A stretch of 57,402 nt of DNA from Chromatiales bacterium (ex Bugula neritina AB1) (GCA_001730015.1 MDLA01000063.1:1-57402); one strand, 5' to 3'; numbered from the stretch's first letter, positions 9,047 to 18,044 are shown. Translations and numbers: made by a program. The notes: generated from the letters alone by a model not told the origin.

Positions 9047-10500
9047 CAGACCCCGGCCGGCATATTAGCCGGATCACGTACCACCGCGCGCGGTGCCGTC
9101 AGTTCTTTCCACTGCGAGAGAGCCTTATTTACAGCAGGGTAAGCATCGCGCGGAATAAACTTGCCATGCCCTTCCTCAGCATCTACCGAGTCTTCGGTTA
9201 CGGCAACAACACCACGAGTGAGTGTAAAACGTGGTAGCCCGGTCACCTCGATCCCTTCAAACACATTGTAGTCAATGGCAGATTGCTGCTTGTCAGCGGT
9301 TATCTTCTTGCTGCGTTGCGGATCCCACACAATCAAATCCGCATCAGCGCCCACCATCACTGCACCCTTCTTCGGATACATATTCAGTATCTTTGCTATA
9401 TTGGTTGAGGTCACGGCGACAAATTCATTTAGTGTCAGACGCCCGGTACCAACCCCTTTGGTCCATAGAACCGGCAATCTGTCTTCCAGACCTCCGGTAC
9501 CATTGGGTATCTTGGTGAAATCGCCCAGGCCAAAGCGTTTCTGCTCTGTTGTAAAAGCACAATGATCCGTTGCGACCACTTGCAGACTACCCGCCTGTAA
9601 CCCGGCCCATAGCCCGTCCTGATGTTCCTTGCTTCTAAACGGTGGAGACATCACACGCCGCGCCGAATGATCCCAGTCCTTGTTGAAGTATTCGCTTTCA
9701 TCCAGTGTTAAATGCTGAACCAGCGGCTCGCCGTAGACACGCATGCCTTTTTGCCGTGCACGACGAATCGCTTCATGAGCCTGCTCACAGGACACATGCA
9801 CAATATATAGAGGCACACCCGCCATATCAGCAATCATGATTGCGCGATTGGCCGCTTCACCCTCTACCTCTGGCGGACGCGAATAAGCATGACCTTCCGG
9901 ACCGTTGTTTCCTTCCGCCATCAGCCTGGCCTGTAACTGCGCTACTACATCGCCATTTTCTGCGTGTACCAGCGGCATTGCTCCAAGTGCTGCGCAACGC
10001 TGGAACGAAGAGAACATTTCGTCGTCATCAACCATCAGCGCACCCTTATAGGCCAGAAAGTGCTTGAAGGTATTGATGCCGCTGTCAACAACTGCTGCCA
10101 TCTCGTTGAATACCTGCTCACTCCACCAGGTGATGGCCATATGGAACGAATAATCACACGAGGCTTTCGATGTTTTGTTATCCCACATCTGTCGCGCTTC
10201 CAGAAGCGACTGACCGGGCGACGGCAGACAAAAATCAACGACGGTAGTTGTGCCGCCCGATAGCGCTGCACGTGTACCGGATTCAAAATCGTCAGATGAG
10301 TATGTTCCCATAAAGGGCATTTCCAGGTGTGTATGCGGATCTATACCACCCGGCATAACGTAGCAACCGTCAGCGTCGAGCGTTTTGTCGCCGCTTAGAT
10401 TCTCACCGATCTGAGTGATACCCCCACCTTCAACCAATACATCTGATTTATAGGTCAGGTCTGCTGTGACTATGGTGCCACCCTTAATTACTGTCGACAT
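9046..10500 (-). CDS. hydA: Dihydropyrimidinase (D-hydantoinase family)
   Basis: Cyclic-amide amidohydrolase that opens dihydrouracil or dihydrothymine to N-carbamoyl-beta-alanine or its methyl homologue, step two of reductive pyrimidine degradation; also acts on hydantoins. The 484 residues carry the full binuclear zinc set: HTH at 56-58, the lysine to be carboxylated at about Lys152 (KHFLAYKGAL), His179 in HAEN, His235 in IVHVS and Asp312 in ATDHC. A start at 10500 gives MSTVIKGGTIV, the standard N-terminus. It lies 11 bp after the amidohydrolase gene and overlaps the ATPase gene by one base. With preTA nearby the physiological substrate is most likely a dihydropyrimidine rather than a hydantoin. 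Confidence 0.95.
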   Translation of the reverse strand: MSTVIKGGTIVTADLTYKSDVLVEGGGITQIGENLSGDKTLDADGCYVMPGGIDPHTHLEMPFMGTYSSDDFESGTRAALSGGTTTVVDFCLPSPGQSLLEARQMWDNKTSKASCDYSFHMAITWWSEQVFNEMAAVVDSGINTFKHFLAYKGALMVDDDEMFSSFQRCAALGAMPLVHAENGDVVAQLQARLMAEGNNGPEGHAYSRPPEVEGEAANRAIMIADMAGVPLYIVHVSCEQAHEAIRRARQKGMRVYGEPLVQHLTLDESEYFNKDWDHSARRVMSPPFRSKEHQDGLWAGLQAGSLQVVATDHCAFTTEQKRFGLGDFTKIPNGTGGLEDRLPVLWTKGVGTGRLTLNEFVAVTSTNIAKILNMYPKKGAVMVGADADLIVWDPQRSKKITADKQQSAIDYNVFEGIEVTGLPRFTLTRGVVAVTEDSVDAEEGHGKFIPRDAYPAVNKALSQWKELTAPRAVVRDPANMPAGV

Positions 10501-10511
10501 AAATTTACTCC

Positions 10512-11759
10512 CTATGAAACAATTTCAGCGGTTTCGACGACCGCATGGAACAGTACATTAGTGCCAGCCGCTGCCCAGTGCGGTGTTATCTCTTCGGCTT
10601 CATTGTGAGACAAGCCGTCTACACAAGGGCACATCACCATGGCTGTAGGTGCAACGCTGTTTATCCAGCAAGCATCGTGACCGGCACCAGACACCAGATC
10701 GCGGTGGCTGTAACCCAAACGCTCTGCTGCATTGCGTACTGACGCCACACAACCGGCATCAAACTCCACTGGATCAAAACCGCTCACTTGTTCTATTTCT
10801 ATACCGAGCCCCATCTCTTCACAGATTGCTTTTGCGCCATCGCTTAATCGCGACTTCATGTCTGCGATAACCTCTTTCTGCGGATGCCGGAAGTCAATAG
10901 TAAAAACAACCCGGCCCGGAATAATATTGCGTGAGTTCGGGTAGACATCGCAATGACCGACAGCGCCTACAGCGTTCGGTGCGTGGCTCCAGGCGATGTC
11001 GTCGACGAGCTGGGTTATTTTTGCCATACCCAGTCCGGCATTTTTGCGCATAGGCATTGGAGTTGAACCGGTATGACTTTCCCTGCCGGTCAGGGTAACT
11101 TGCAACCAGCTAAGACCCTGCCCGTGCGTCACGACGCCGACATCCTTATTTTCCTGTTCGAGTATCGGACCCTGTTCTATATGCAGTTCAAAAAACGCTT
11201 TCATCTTGCGCGCCCCGACTTTTTCATCGCCCAGCCAGCCAACACGTTTTAGCTCGTCACCGAGCTTGCATCCATCTGCGTCTTCACGATCATAGGCCCA
11301 TTCGAGCGTGTGCTTTCCTGCAAACACACCCGATGCCGTCATCGCCGGGGCAAAGCGCGTTCCTTCTTCATTGGTCCAGTTAACCACCACAATAGGGTGC
11401 TTTGTCTTCACGTTCATTTCGTTGAGCTGGCGTACAATCTCAAGTCCCGATAAAACCCCGAGGACTCCATCGTACTTACCACCGGTGGGCTGCGTATCGA
11501 GATGGCTTCCTACATAGACTGGCAGTGCATCGGGGTCAGTGCCTTCGCGGGTGGCGAACATCGTACCCATCTGATCAACACCCATAGTCATGCCAGCCGA
11601 CTCGCACCAGCTCTGAAATAGCTTTCGGCCTTCGGCATCTTCATCGGTGAGGGTCTGCCGGTTGTTTCCGCCCGCAATGCCCGGCCCTATCTTCGCCATC
11701 TCCATTAGCGAATCCCACAATCGTTCGCTGTTAATTTTCATGTTACTGGAAATAATCAT
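10512..11759 (-). CDS. Zn-dependent N-carbamoyl amidohydrolase (beta-ureidopropionase / M20 family)
   Basis: Expected to hydrolyse N-carbamoyl-beta-alanine to beta-alanine, ammonia and CO2, step three of the reductive pyrimidine pathway. The 415-residue protein belongs to the M20-type N-carbamoyl-L-amino-acid hydrolase/allantoate amidohydrolase group. Metal and catalytic motifs are GSHLDTQPTGGKYDG, NWTNEEGTRF, FELHIEQGP and the late GAGHDACW, each in the usual order. The start at 11757-11759 is supported by GGAGAG a few bases upstream; the alternative Met7 lacks a good site. It is the first gene of the six-gene minus-strand operon and is divergent from rutR. Position beside dihydropyrimidinase favours beta-ureidopropionase activity over allantoate or hydantoinic-acid use. 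Confidence 0.9.
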   Translation of the reverse strand: MIISSNMKINSERLWDSLMEMAKIGPGIAGGNNRQTLTDEDAEGRKLFQSWCESAGMTMGVDQMGTMFATREGTDPDALPVYVGSHLDTQPTGGKYDGVLGVLSGLEIVRQLNEMNVKTKHPIVVVNWTNEEGTRFAPAMTASGVFAGKHTLEWAYDREDADGCKLGDELKRVGWLGDEKVGARKMKAFFELHIEQGPILEQENKDVGVVTHGQGLSWLQVTLTGRESHTGSTPMPMRKNAGLGMAKITQLVDDIAWSHAPNAVGAVGHCDVYPNSRNIIPGRVVFTIDFRHPQKEVIADMKSRLSDGAKAICEEMGLGIEIEQVSGFDPVEFDAGCVASVRNAAERLGYSHRDLVSGAGHDACWINSVAPTAMVMCPCVDGLSHNEAEEITPHWAAAGTNVLFHAVVETAEIVS

Positions 11760-11936
11760 TGTCTCTCCGTTACAGTGTTCGAGCGGTTACGCTGGCAACC
11801 GACAGCTCGTTAGTCAATTGTTTTCTGAATGTTTGCAATCACATAAGAATTTTATCGATTTGTTGCAGCCACTTCCTCTGTAAGTCAAGCGACACTATAA
11901 TCTGCCCGAAGGGTCGAGACTCCACGCTATCCCAGC

Positions 11937-11952
11937 CCGACCCAATGGTCAA
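11937..11952. promoter_or_regulatory. RutR-like operator in the rutR / amidohydrolase intergenic region
   Basis: CCGACCCAATGGTCAA matches the published E. coli RutR consensus TTGACCAnnTGGTCAA at 11 of 14 fixed positions, with a perfect right half. It overlaps the first possible rutR start codon (ATG at 11945), which argues that translation really starts at ATG 11957 and that RutR represses its own gene. Read on the minus strand the site contains TTGACC, but the -10 region at a 17-bp spacing is weak. It lies about 180 bp upstream of the divergent six-gene operon. Confidence 0.5.
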
Positions 11953-11956
11953 CGGT

Positions 11957-12604
11957 ATGACAAAAACCAGAACAACAAAAACACCTGATAATAAAGCCGG
12001 TGAAAAAAAATCCAGAATTCAGATTCAAAATCGTCAGCGCATTATTAGCGCAGCACTGGAAGTCTTTTCAAGCTTTGGTTACCGCGGCAGCACCGTTGCA
12101 CAGATCAGCGATTGCGCACATATGTCCAAAGCTAATGTTCTCTACTACTACAAAAGTAAAAAAGAAATCTATATTGCACTGCTGGAACACACACTCGTTG
12201 AATGGCTAGACCCCTTAACCAGCATCGATCCAAATGGCGATCCCGCCGAAGAGCTCTGGTCATATACCCGATCAAAACTGGCATTATCTAAAGCCTCTCC
12301 GGAGGCGTCCCGGCTCTTCGCCAATGAAATAATACAAGGCGCACCGACGATCCGGCAGTTTCTTGAAACAGATCTGAAAGAACTGGTGACACAAAAATGT
12401 CGGGTTATCCAGCAGTGGATTGATGATGGCAAGCTCGTCGCTGTTTCTCCTTTGCATTTGATTTTTTTCATCTGGGCCTGCACACAACACTATGCAGATT
12501 TCAGCGTGCAAACAGAAATACTCAGCGATTCCTCTGATACTATTTTCAGCGATGCTGAAGAAACGCTTAAAACTCTGTTACTCAACGGACTGCTCCCTCG
12601 ATAA
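11957..12604 (+). CDS. rutR: RutR-family TetR regulator of pyrimidine degradation
   Basis: A one-domain DNA-binding repressor of 215 residues, close to E. coli RutR (212 residues), which binds uracil or thymine and then releases DNA. The N-terminal TetR helix-turn-helix covers about residues 20-65 (ISAALEVFSSFGYRGSTV then SKANVLYYYKSKKEIY). The ligand domain keeps blocks I recognise from RutR: EASRLFANEIIQGAP, a DLKELVTQK region, and HLIFFIWACTQHYADF. The open frame extends back to 11759, but that part has no protein-like character, and an operator-like site overlaps the ATG at 11945, so I prefer ATG 11957. A TATAAT hexamer at 11896-11901 could be its -10 box. It sits between the hydrolase/importer operon and preTA, both minus strand. 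Confidence 0.9.
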   Translation: MTKTRTTKTPDNKAGEKKSRIQIQNRQRIISAALEVFSSFGYRGSTVAQISDCAHMSKANVLYYYKSKKEIYIALLEHTLVEWLDPLTSIDPNGDPAEELWSYTRSKLALSKASPEASRLFANEIIQGAPTIRQFLETDLKELVTQKCRVIQQWIDDGKLVAVSPLHLIFFIWACTQHYADFSVQTEILSDSSDTIFSDAEETLKTLLLNGLLPR

Positions 12605-12617
12605 CTGAACACTTTTC

Positions 12618-13916
12618 TCACGTCTGCGACATCGGATTATTCGGGTGCGTAGTCCAGTTCGCATACTCCCGATGGATTTCACTGCCGGTACGCGGATCCT
12701 GACCACTGGTAAGCTCTTCCATGGTAATGCAATCATCAACCGGACACACGCTGACACACAGGTTACATCCAACACACTCTTCATCTATTACTTCAAAATG
12801 ACGTTCGCCATTACTCTCCAGGGTGATTGCCTGATGTGAAGTATCTTCACATACCACATGGCATCGCCCGCACTTGATGCATTTATCCTGGTCGATACGT
12901 GCCTTGCTGACATAGTTCAGATTCAGGTACTGCCAATCGGTTACATTCGGCGTGGCCCTGCCAATCACACTATCAAGATTTGCGTGACCTTTTTCGTCCA
13001 TCCAGTTATTCAAACCACTGATCATTTCTTCAACCACCCGAAAACCGTAGGTCATCGCTGCCGTGCACACCTGAACATTACCAGCGCCCAGCGCCATAAA
13101 TTCAGCTGCATCGCGCCAGGTGGTCACCCCGCCTATACCGGATATAGGAAGCTCTGCTGTTTCTGCGTCACGTGCGATCTCAGCGACCATATTAAGCGCA
13201 ATCGGTTTAACCGCCGGACCACAGTAACCACCGTGTGAACCTTTGCCATCGATGGAAGGCTCCGGGGACATTGTGTCAAGATTAACGCTCACAATAGAGC
13301 TGACTGTATTTATCAGAGAAACTGCATCAGCACCACCGGCTTTTGCGGCTCGCGCCGGGAACCGTACGTCGGTGATATTCGGTGTCAGCTTTACAATCAC
13401 CGGCAGCTCGGAAGCCTCCTTGCACCAGCGCGTCACCATTTCAATATATTCCGGTACCTGCCCTACCGCCGAGCCCATGCCTCGCTCTGACATACCGTGC
13501 GGACAGCCAAAATTCAGCTCCACACCGTCGGCCCCGGTATCCTCAACGCGACCTAAAATCTCTTTCCAGTATTTCTCTTCGCATGGAACCATCAGAGACA
13601 CTACCACCGCCCGATCCGGCCAGTCTCGTTTAATCTGTTTGATCTCAGCCAGATTAATGGCAAGCGGTCGATCCGTAATAAGTTCTATATTATTCAGACC
13701 GATCAGGCGCCGATCAGCCGAATGCACCGCGCCGTACCTAGGCCCGTTAACATTGACGATCGGCGGATCTTCACCAAGTGTTTTCCACACAACGCCACCC
13801 CAGCCGGCTTCAAATGCTCGGCTGACGTTATATGCTTTGTCCGTTGGCGGTGCCGATGCCAGCCAGAACGGATTAGGGGATTTTATACCTATAAAATTAT
13901 TGCCTAGATCAGCCAT
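12618..13916 (-). CDS. preA: NAD-dependent dihydropyrimidine dehydrogenase, subunit PreA
   Basis: Catalytic subunit that reduces uracil or thymine to the 5,6-dihydro form, first step of the reductive pathway. The 432 residues comprise an N-terminal FMN-binding TIM barrel of the dihydroorotate-dehydrogenase type, with the active-site loop NFGCPHGMSERGMG and phosphate-binding ISGIGGV, and a C-terminal ferredoxin domain with two 4Fe-4S motifs (Cys346/349/352/356 and Cys381/384/387/391). It lies 111 bp after preT on the same strand and ends 13 bp from the convergent rutR stop, so no strong terminator fits between them. Confidence 0.96.
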   Translation of the reverse strand: MADLGNNFIGIKSPNPFWLASAPPTDKAYNVSRAFEAGWGGVVWKTLGEDPPIVNVNGPRYGAVHSADRRLIGLNNIELITDRPLAINLAEIKQIKRDWPDRAVVVSLMVPCEEKYWKEILGRVEDTGADGVELNFGCPHGMSERGMGSAVGQVPEYIEMVTRWCKEASELPVIVKLTPNITDVRFPARAAKAGGADAVSLINTVSSIVSVNLDTMSPEPSIDGKGSHGGYCGPAVKPIALNMVAEIARDAETAELPISGIGGVTTWRDAAEFMALGAGNVQVCTAAMTYGFRVVEEMISGLNNWMDEKGHANLDSVIGRATPNVTDWQYLNLNYVSKARIDQDKCIKCGRCHVVCEDTSHQAITLESNGERHFEVIDEECVGCNLCVSVCPVDDCITMEELTSGQDPRTGSEIHREYANWTTHPNNPMSQT

Positions 13917-14027
13917 GTCTTTTTCCGTACTGAGTCGTATGCATGCATGCTTTCGGATGCTGAATTAACCACATTTTATCAAATGCCCCGGCTCTCGCGC
14001 TCCCGGCTCGCCCTGACCTGAACGGTC

Positions 14028-15344
14028 TCATTGTGCACTCAGGGCCAGATGAATGGATTCAGCCGCAAGCTTGCCATCCTGAACTGCTGCGACAGTTAAG
14101 TCTTCACCGCCACTGATACAATCTCCACCAGCCCAGATATTCGGGTGGCCGGTTCGATAACCTTCATCAACCACTATACGGTTACCCTTCAGCTCGATTG
14201 CCGTATCAGCCAGCAGTTGTTCCTGCAGCGATTGCCCGATAGCCAGCAATACACTGTCTGCCTCGACCACAAATTTCTCACCGGTAGCTCGCAATTCACC
14301 AGCCTCGGTAATGGTGTGTTCAAGCTCTACAGAATCGATCTGGCCTGTGCCATCGTTGTGAAACTCAACCGGCTGCACATTGTGTCGGATCTTCACACCA
14401 TTGATCTGCGCCAGCTCCTGCTCATAACGACTGGCGTTCATGCTTTCCACACCACGTCGATAGGCAATAGTTACTTCTTCAGCGCCCAGCATCCGGGCCT
14501 GCACTGCTGCATCTATCGCTGTCATGCCCCCTCCGATTACAACCACCCTGCGGCCCGGAAGCACGCCTGTGTAATCGTCGCTTTGCCTTAGGTTTGCAAT
14601 AAACTCTACGGCATTCGATACCCCGGCCAAATTACTGCCCTCAAGCGCAACCTGATTTACATCACCCAAGCCTATACCGAGGAAAATCGCATCATATTGT
14701 TCGAGCAGCTCCTTAAACGATACGTCAGAGCCGACATGCACGCCCTTTTGCAGGCTGATACCGCCGACAGACAAAATAAACTCCACTTCTTTTTGAGCAA
14801 AATCATCAACGGTTTTATAAGCTGCGATCCCGTACTCGTTCAACCCGCCCGGCTTATCTCCAGCGTCAAGCAGAGCAACCTGATGACCATAGATGGCCAG
14901 ACGGTGGGCACAGGCCAATCCGGCCGGACCAGCACCAACAACACAGACTCTTTTCCCGCTGTCACTGGCCCGCTGATAAGGATGTACTGCCTCACCCAGA
15001 AAAGAGTCGGTCGCAAAGCGTTGCAGCCGGCCAATCTTCACCGGCTGTGATTCCGCAGCCTCACGCACGCATGCCTGTTCGCACAACGTTTCCGTCGGAC
15101 ACACACGGGCACACATCCCGCCAAGAATGTTCTCATCAAAAATGGTCTTTGCAGCGCCGGTGCGATTACCGGTTTGAATCTGTCTTATAAAAAGCGGAAT
15201 GTCTATGCCGGTCGGGCAGGCTGTCACACAAGGAGCGTCGTAGCAGAAATAGCAGCGGTCGGACTCCACGCTGGATTCATGTTCATCGAGCGCAGGATGC
15301 AGATCCGTTTCAAGACCTGCAGGGGGATGATTGATTTGCTGCAT
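14028..15344 (-). CDS. preT: NAD-dependent dihydropyrimidine dehydrogenase, subunit PreT
   Basis: Electron-entry subunit, homologous to the N-terminal half of mammalian dihydropyrimidine dehydrogenase and to glutamate synthase small subunit. The 438-residue protein has the N-terminal Fe-S region (CYFCYDAPCVTACPTGID at about 31-48, and MCARVCPTETLCEQACVR near 92-109), a FAD Rossmann motif (VVGAGPAGLACAHRLA) and a second dinucleotide motif for NAD(P)H (VVIGGGMTAIDAA). AGAGGA lies about five bases before the ATG. It is the first gene of preTA, divergent from the aminotransferase at 15506, with a promoter and RutR-like operator in the gap. Confidence 0.96.
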   Translation of the reverse strand: MQQINHPPAGLETDLHPALDEHESSVESDRCYFCYDAPCVTACPTGIDIPLFIRQIQTGNRTGAAKTIFDENILGGMCARVCPTETLCEQACVREAAESQPVKIGRLQRFATDSFLGEAVHPYQRASDSGKRVCVVGAGPAGLACAHRLAIYGHQVALLDAGDKPGGLNEYGIAAYKTVDDFAQKEVEFILSVGGISLQKGVHVGSDVSFKELLEQYDAIFLGIGLGDVNQVALEGSNLAGVSNAVEFIANLRQSDDYTGVLPGRRVVVIGGGMTAIDAAVQARMLGAEEVTIAYRRGVESMNASRYEQELAQINGVKIRHNVQPVEFHNDGTGQIDSVELEHTITEAGELRATGEKFVVEADSVLLAIGQSLQEQLLADTAIELKGNRIVVDEGYRTGHPNIWAGGDCISGGEDLTVAAVQDGKLAAESIHLALSAQ

Positions 15345-15374
15345 TGAATTTCCTCTGCTGCCATGCAGGTTCTA

Positions 15375-15404
15375 ATCATAATCATTTTTTATCCATCTGG
15401 TCAA
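15375..15404 (-). promoter_or_regulatory. preT: Predicted sigma-70 promoter of preTA
   Basis: Read on the minus strand: -35 TTGACC (15399-15404), an 18-bp spacer and -10 TATGAT (15375-15380), matching the consensus at 5/6 and 5/6. It lies about 30 bp upstream of the preT start. The -35 box is inside the RutR-like operator at 15389-15404, so a bound repressor would block RNA polymerase. Confidence 0.65.
15389..15404. promoter_or_regulatory. RutR-like operator upstream of preTA
   Basis: TTATCCATCTGGTCAA matches the E. coli RutR consensus TTGACCAnnTGGTCAA at 12 of 14 fixed positions, with correct half-site spacing and a perfect right half. It overlaps the -35 box of the predicted preT promoter. 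Placement in the only divergent intergenic region of preTA makes it a good candidate for uracil/thymine-responsive control by the RutR encoded 3 kb away, and possibly of the divergent aminotransferase gene as well. Confidence 0.6.
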
Positions 15405-15505
15405 ATAACCGTAAGCATTAGGGGCTTTCTCTGCCTTGGCAGTGTTCGAATAAGAAACAGACTGCTACCATTACCCTATCTACACTTTTCCACTGAGGCA
15501 CACAA

Positions 15506-16366
15506 ATGGCGGTCGGCGATACAATTTTTACCTACTTCAATGGCAAGTGGGAAAAAGGCAATACCCCGATAATGGGAGCCGCCGATCACGGCACATGGCT
15601 TGGCACGCTGATATTCGACGGCGCACGCAAATTCAATGGGGTAGCACCGGATCTCGACAGCCACTGTGAGCGAGCCAATGAGTCCGCGGTAGCAATGGGA
15701 TTGAAACCAACACTGACGACAGCCGCCATGGTAGAGATAGCGCTGGAAGGACTAGCGCACTATGCAGCGGACGAATCGGTATATATCCGCCCGATGTACT
15801 GGTCAAAAGAATCCGGACCTTCAGTGGTTGGAGGTGATCCGGAATCCACCGAATTTTGCATGTGCCTCGAAAACGTACCAATGCCCGATACCGATGCCAG
15901 CATGACCCTCGGCACAACCCGCTTCTGCCGTCCAATGCTCAGCATGCAGCTGGTCAATGCCAAAGCCGCATGCCTATACCCGCATAACGCCCGCATGCTG
16001 CGCGAGGTGAATGCTAACGGTTTCAAGAACGCTATTGTCTGTGATGCGTTAGGCAACGTTGCTGAAACCGCCACATCAAACCTGATGATGGTACGCGACG
16101 GCGAAATTCTAACCCCGGCACCCAACGGTACATTCCTGAACGGGATCACTCGCAAACGATTCACAAAGTTACTGCGCGATGAAGGCAAAGTGGTTAGCGA
16201 GACTACCTTGTCGCTCGACGATTTCCGCAACGCCGACGAAATATTTGCCACCGGAAACATAGCCAAAATAACGCCTGTCACACGCATTGAAGACCGGTAC
16301 CTGCAGGCAGGACCCGTTGCCCGAATGTGCCGCGAATTGTACTGGGACTGGGCAGCCAGCTCCTAG
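15506..16366 (+). CDS. Class IV PLP aminotransferase (branched-chain aminotransferase-like)
   Basis: A fold-type IV PLP enzyme of 286 residues, close to IlvE-type branched-chain aminotransferases in layout. The probable PLP Lys is Lys153 in LVNAKAACLYPHNA, and Glu187 in the ETATSNL block binds the pyridine nitrogen. The protein is shorter than E. coli IlvE (309) and its substrate-loop residues differ, so specificity is uncertain. It is divergent from preTA across a 161-bp region with a RutR-like site. A role in transaminating beta-alanine or beta-aminoisobutyrate, end products of the pathway, is possible but only an inference; ordinary branched-chain or D-amino-acid transamination is an equal alternative. 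Confidence 0.82.
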   Translation: MAVGDTIFTYFNGKWEKGNTPIMGAADHGTWLGTLIFDGARKFNGVAPDLDSHCERANESAVAMGLKPTLTTAAMVEIALEGLAHYAADESVYIRPMYWSKESGPSVVGGDPESTEFCMCLENVPMPDTDASMTLGTTRFCRPMLSMQLVNAKAACLYPHNARMLREVNANGFKNAIVCDALGNVAETATSNLMMVRDGEILTPAPNGTFLNGITRKRFTKLLRDEGKVVSETTLSLDDFRNADEIFATGNIAKITPVTRIEDRYLQAGPVARMCRELYWDWAASS

Positions 16367-16400
16367 AATCCTACCCCCTGAGTCCGCGAAACACTCGCTT

Positions 16401-18044
16401 ATGGGCAACAACGAGAACCCCATACGGTTCCGGCCGATCCGGCCACTCGATACTGCAGCGCTTGGCCAAAACCACATTGTCCTGACCACACTAAACGCTC
16501 GCTATATTCATGCATCTCTCGGGCTTAGATACCTGCAGGCCAATATGGGAGAGCTGGAACGCGCAACAGCACTTATAGAATTTACTATAAACCAAAGACC
16601 ACTCGATATCGTCGAACAGCTTCTGGATCTATCACCGAAGATCATCGGATTTGGAATTTATATCTGGAACGTCCGGCAATCGACCGAAGTCATTGAGCTA
16701 ATCAAAACAATTGCGCCGCAGATCACGATTGTAATCGGCGGGCCGGAAGTCAGCTACGAGTATGAAGAGACCAGAATTTTCTCTGTATCTGACTATCTGA
16801 TCACTGGCCAGGCCGATTTGGCATTTGCGCAATTGTGCCACGGCATCATTACCACAAACGATACCGCTAACCTGAATTCAAGCAGTGGAACGACCAGCAA
16901 GGCAGCAGTTGAAAAAGTCACTAACGCCACAACCCCTGCAACCGACCAACTGACATTTCCGTATTACCTGTATTCCGAAAACGATCTGAAAAACAGAATT
17001 ATCTACGTTGAGGCCTCACGCGGGTGCCCGTTCAAATGTGAATTTTGTTTGTCAGCACTGGATAAAACAGCCTGGCCGTTTGATACCGGACAGTTCCTGC
17101 AGCAGATGGATGCCCTCTATAAACGTGGCGCTCGCCAGTTCAAATTCGTCGACCGGACTTTTAATCTGAAAATAAAAACCTGTGTGGCGATTCTGCAGTT
17201 CTTTCTGGATCGAACAGATAATGCTCTATTTCTGCATTTTGAAGTAATACCAGACAAATTGCCGGACGATCTAAAAGCACTATTAAAACAGTTCCCGTCC
17301 GGCACTCTGCAGTTTGAAGCAGGCATTCAATCGTTTGATCCCGAAGTACAGCAAACGATCAGCCGCAAACAGAACAATCCCAAATCGGTAGAAAATCTAG
17401 TCTGGCTTCGCCAGCACACCACAGCCTACATTCACGCAGACCTGATCTTTGGCCTGCCCGGCGAAACACAGCAGAGTTTTGCCGATGGATTTAATAAACT
17501 GGTGGAGTTAAATCCACAGGAGATTCAAGTCGGCATTCTAAAGCGGCTTCGTGGCACAGCGATTACCCGCCACACTGGTTCATTCGATATGCGCTATAGC
17601 CCGTCGCCACCCTACCAGCTTCTCAGCAACTGCAATTTCAGCTATACAACCTTACAACGCATGCAACGTTTTGCACGTTACTGGGACCTGATCAGTAATT
17701 CGGGTCGCTTTGTCAATTCACGCAGCCTGATTCTGGCAGCCAATCCATTCAATCGATTCATGCAGTTATCAGACTGGATCTATCAGCATGGCGGACAGAC
17801 GCATCGCATTGCCCAATTGCGACTGATGGAACTGATATACCTGGGGACCACCTCGCTGCAACTTTGCGAGGATTCTGAAATCAGAAATTCACTGACAAAA
17901 GACTACCTGCTTTGCGGCGAGAAGCACCCGCCCAGATGGCTGCAGGATCCCACCAGGATCAGATTAAAGAATAATTGCGCACTACCCGCTATCCGCTCAA
18001 CACCTGCCCGGCAATCAAGGCATGTTTCACAATCGCCTCAATAG
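16401..18044 (+). CDS. B12-binding-domain radical SAM protein (DUF4080-like)
   Basis: About 547 residues from the preferred ATG at 16401. The frame is open back to 16287, but that part overlaps the aminotransferase gene. Residues about 25-150 form a cobalamin-binding-type Rossmann domain (IIGFGIYIWNVRQS, then IVIGGPEVSYEYE) without a DxHxxG base-off motif. The radical SAM domain follows, with the 4Fe-4S motif CPFKCEFC at Cys209/213/216, and then a C-terminal region of the kind often labelled DUF4080. The substrate of this group is not established. It is 34 bp downstream of the aminotransferase on the same strand and could be cotranscribed. A MITE-like element starts 22 bp after its stop codon. 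Confidence 0.85.
   Translation: MGNNENPIRFRPIRPLDTAALGQNHIVLTTLNARYIHASLGLRYLQANMGELERATALIEFTINQRPLDIVEQLLDLSPKIIGFGIYIWNVRQSTEVIELIKTIAPQITIVIGGPEVSYEYEETRIFSVSDYLITGQADLAFAQLCHGIITTNDTANLNSSSGTTSKAAVEKVTNATTPATDQLTFPYYLYSENDLKNRIIYVEASRGCPFKCEFCLSALDKTAWPFDTGQFLQQMDALYKRGARQFKFVDRTFNLKIKTCVAILQFFLDRTDNALFLHFEVIPDKLPDDLKALLKQFPSGTLQFEAGIQSFDPEVQQTISRKQNNPKSVENLVWLRQHTTAYIHADLIFGLPGETQQSFADGFNKLVELNPQEIQVGILKRLRGTAITRHTGSFDMRYSPSPPYQLLSNCNFSYTTLQRMQRFARYWDLISNSGRFVNSRSLILAANPFNRFMQLSDWIYQHGGQTHRIAQLRLMELIYLGTTSLQLCEDSEIRNSLTKDYLLCGEKHPPRWLQDPTRIRLKNNCALPAIRSTPARQSRHVSQSPQ

Noticed and set aside
11759..11956. N-terminal extension of the rutR frame to 11759
   Set aside because: The extra 66 residues have no regulator-like character, contain the intergenic promoter elements and would overlap an operator-like site; ATG 11957 gives the usual RutR length.
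13965..13982. TTAACCA...TTATCAA between preT and preA as a third RutR site
   Set aside because: The half sites are four bases apart instead of two, so it does not fit the RutR operator geometry.
16287..16400. Earlier start for the radical SAM gene inside the aminotransferase gene
   Set aside because: It would overlap 80 bp of a strongly conserved gene in another frame, and the ATG at 16401 precedes the domain by a normal distance.
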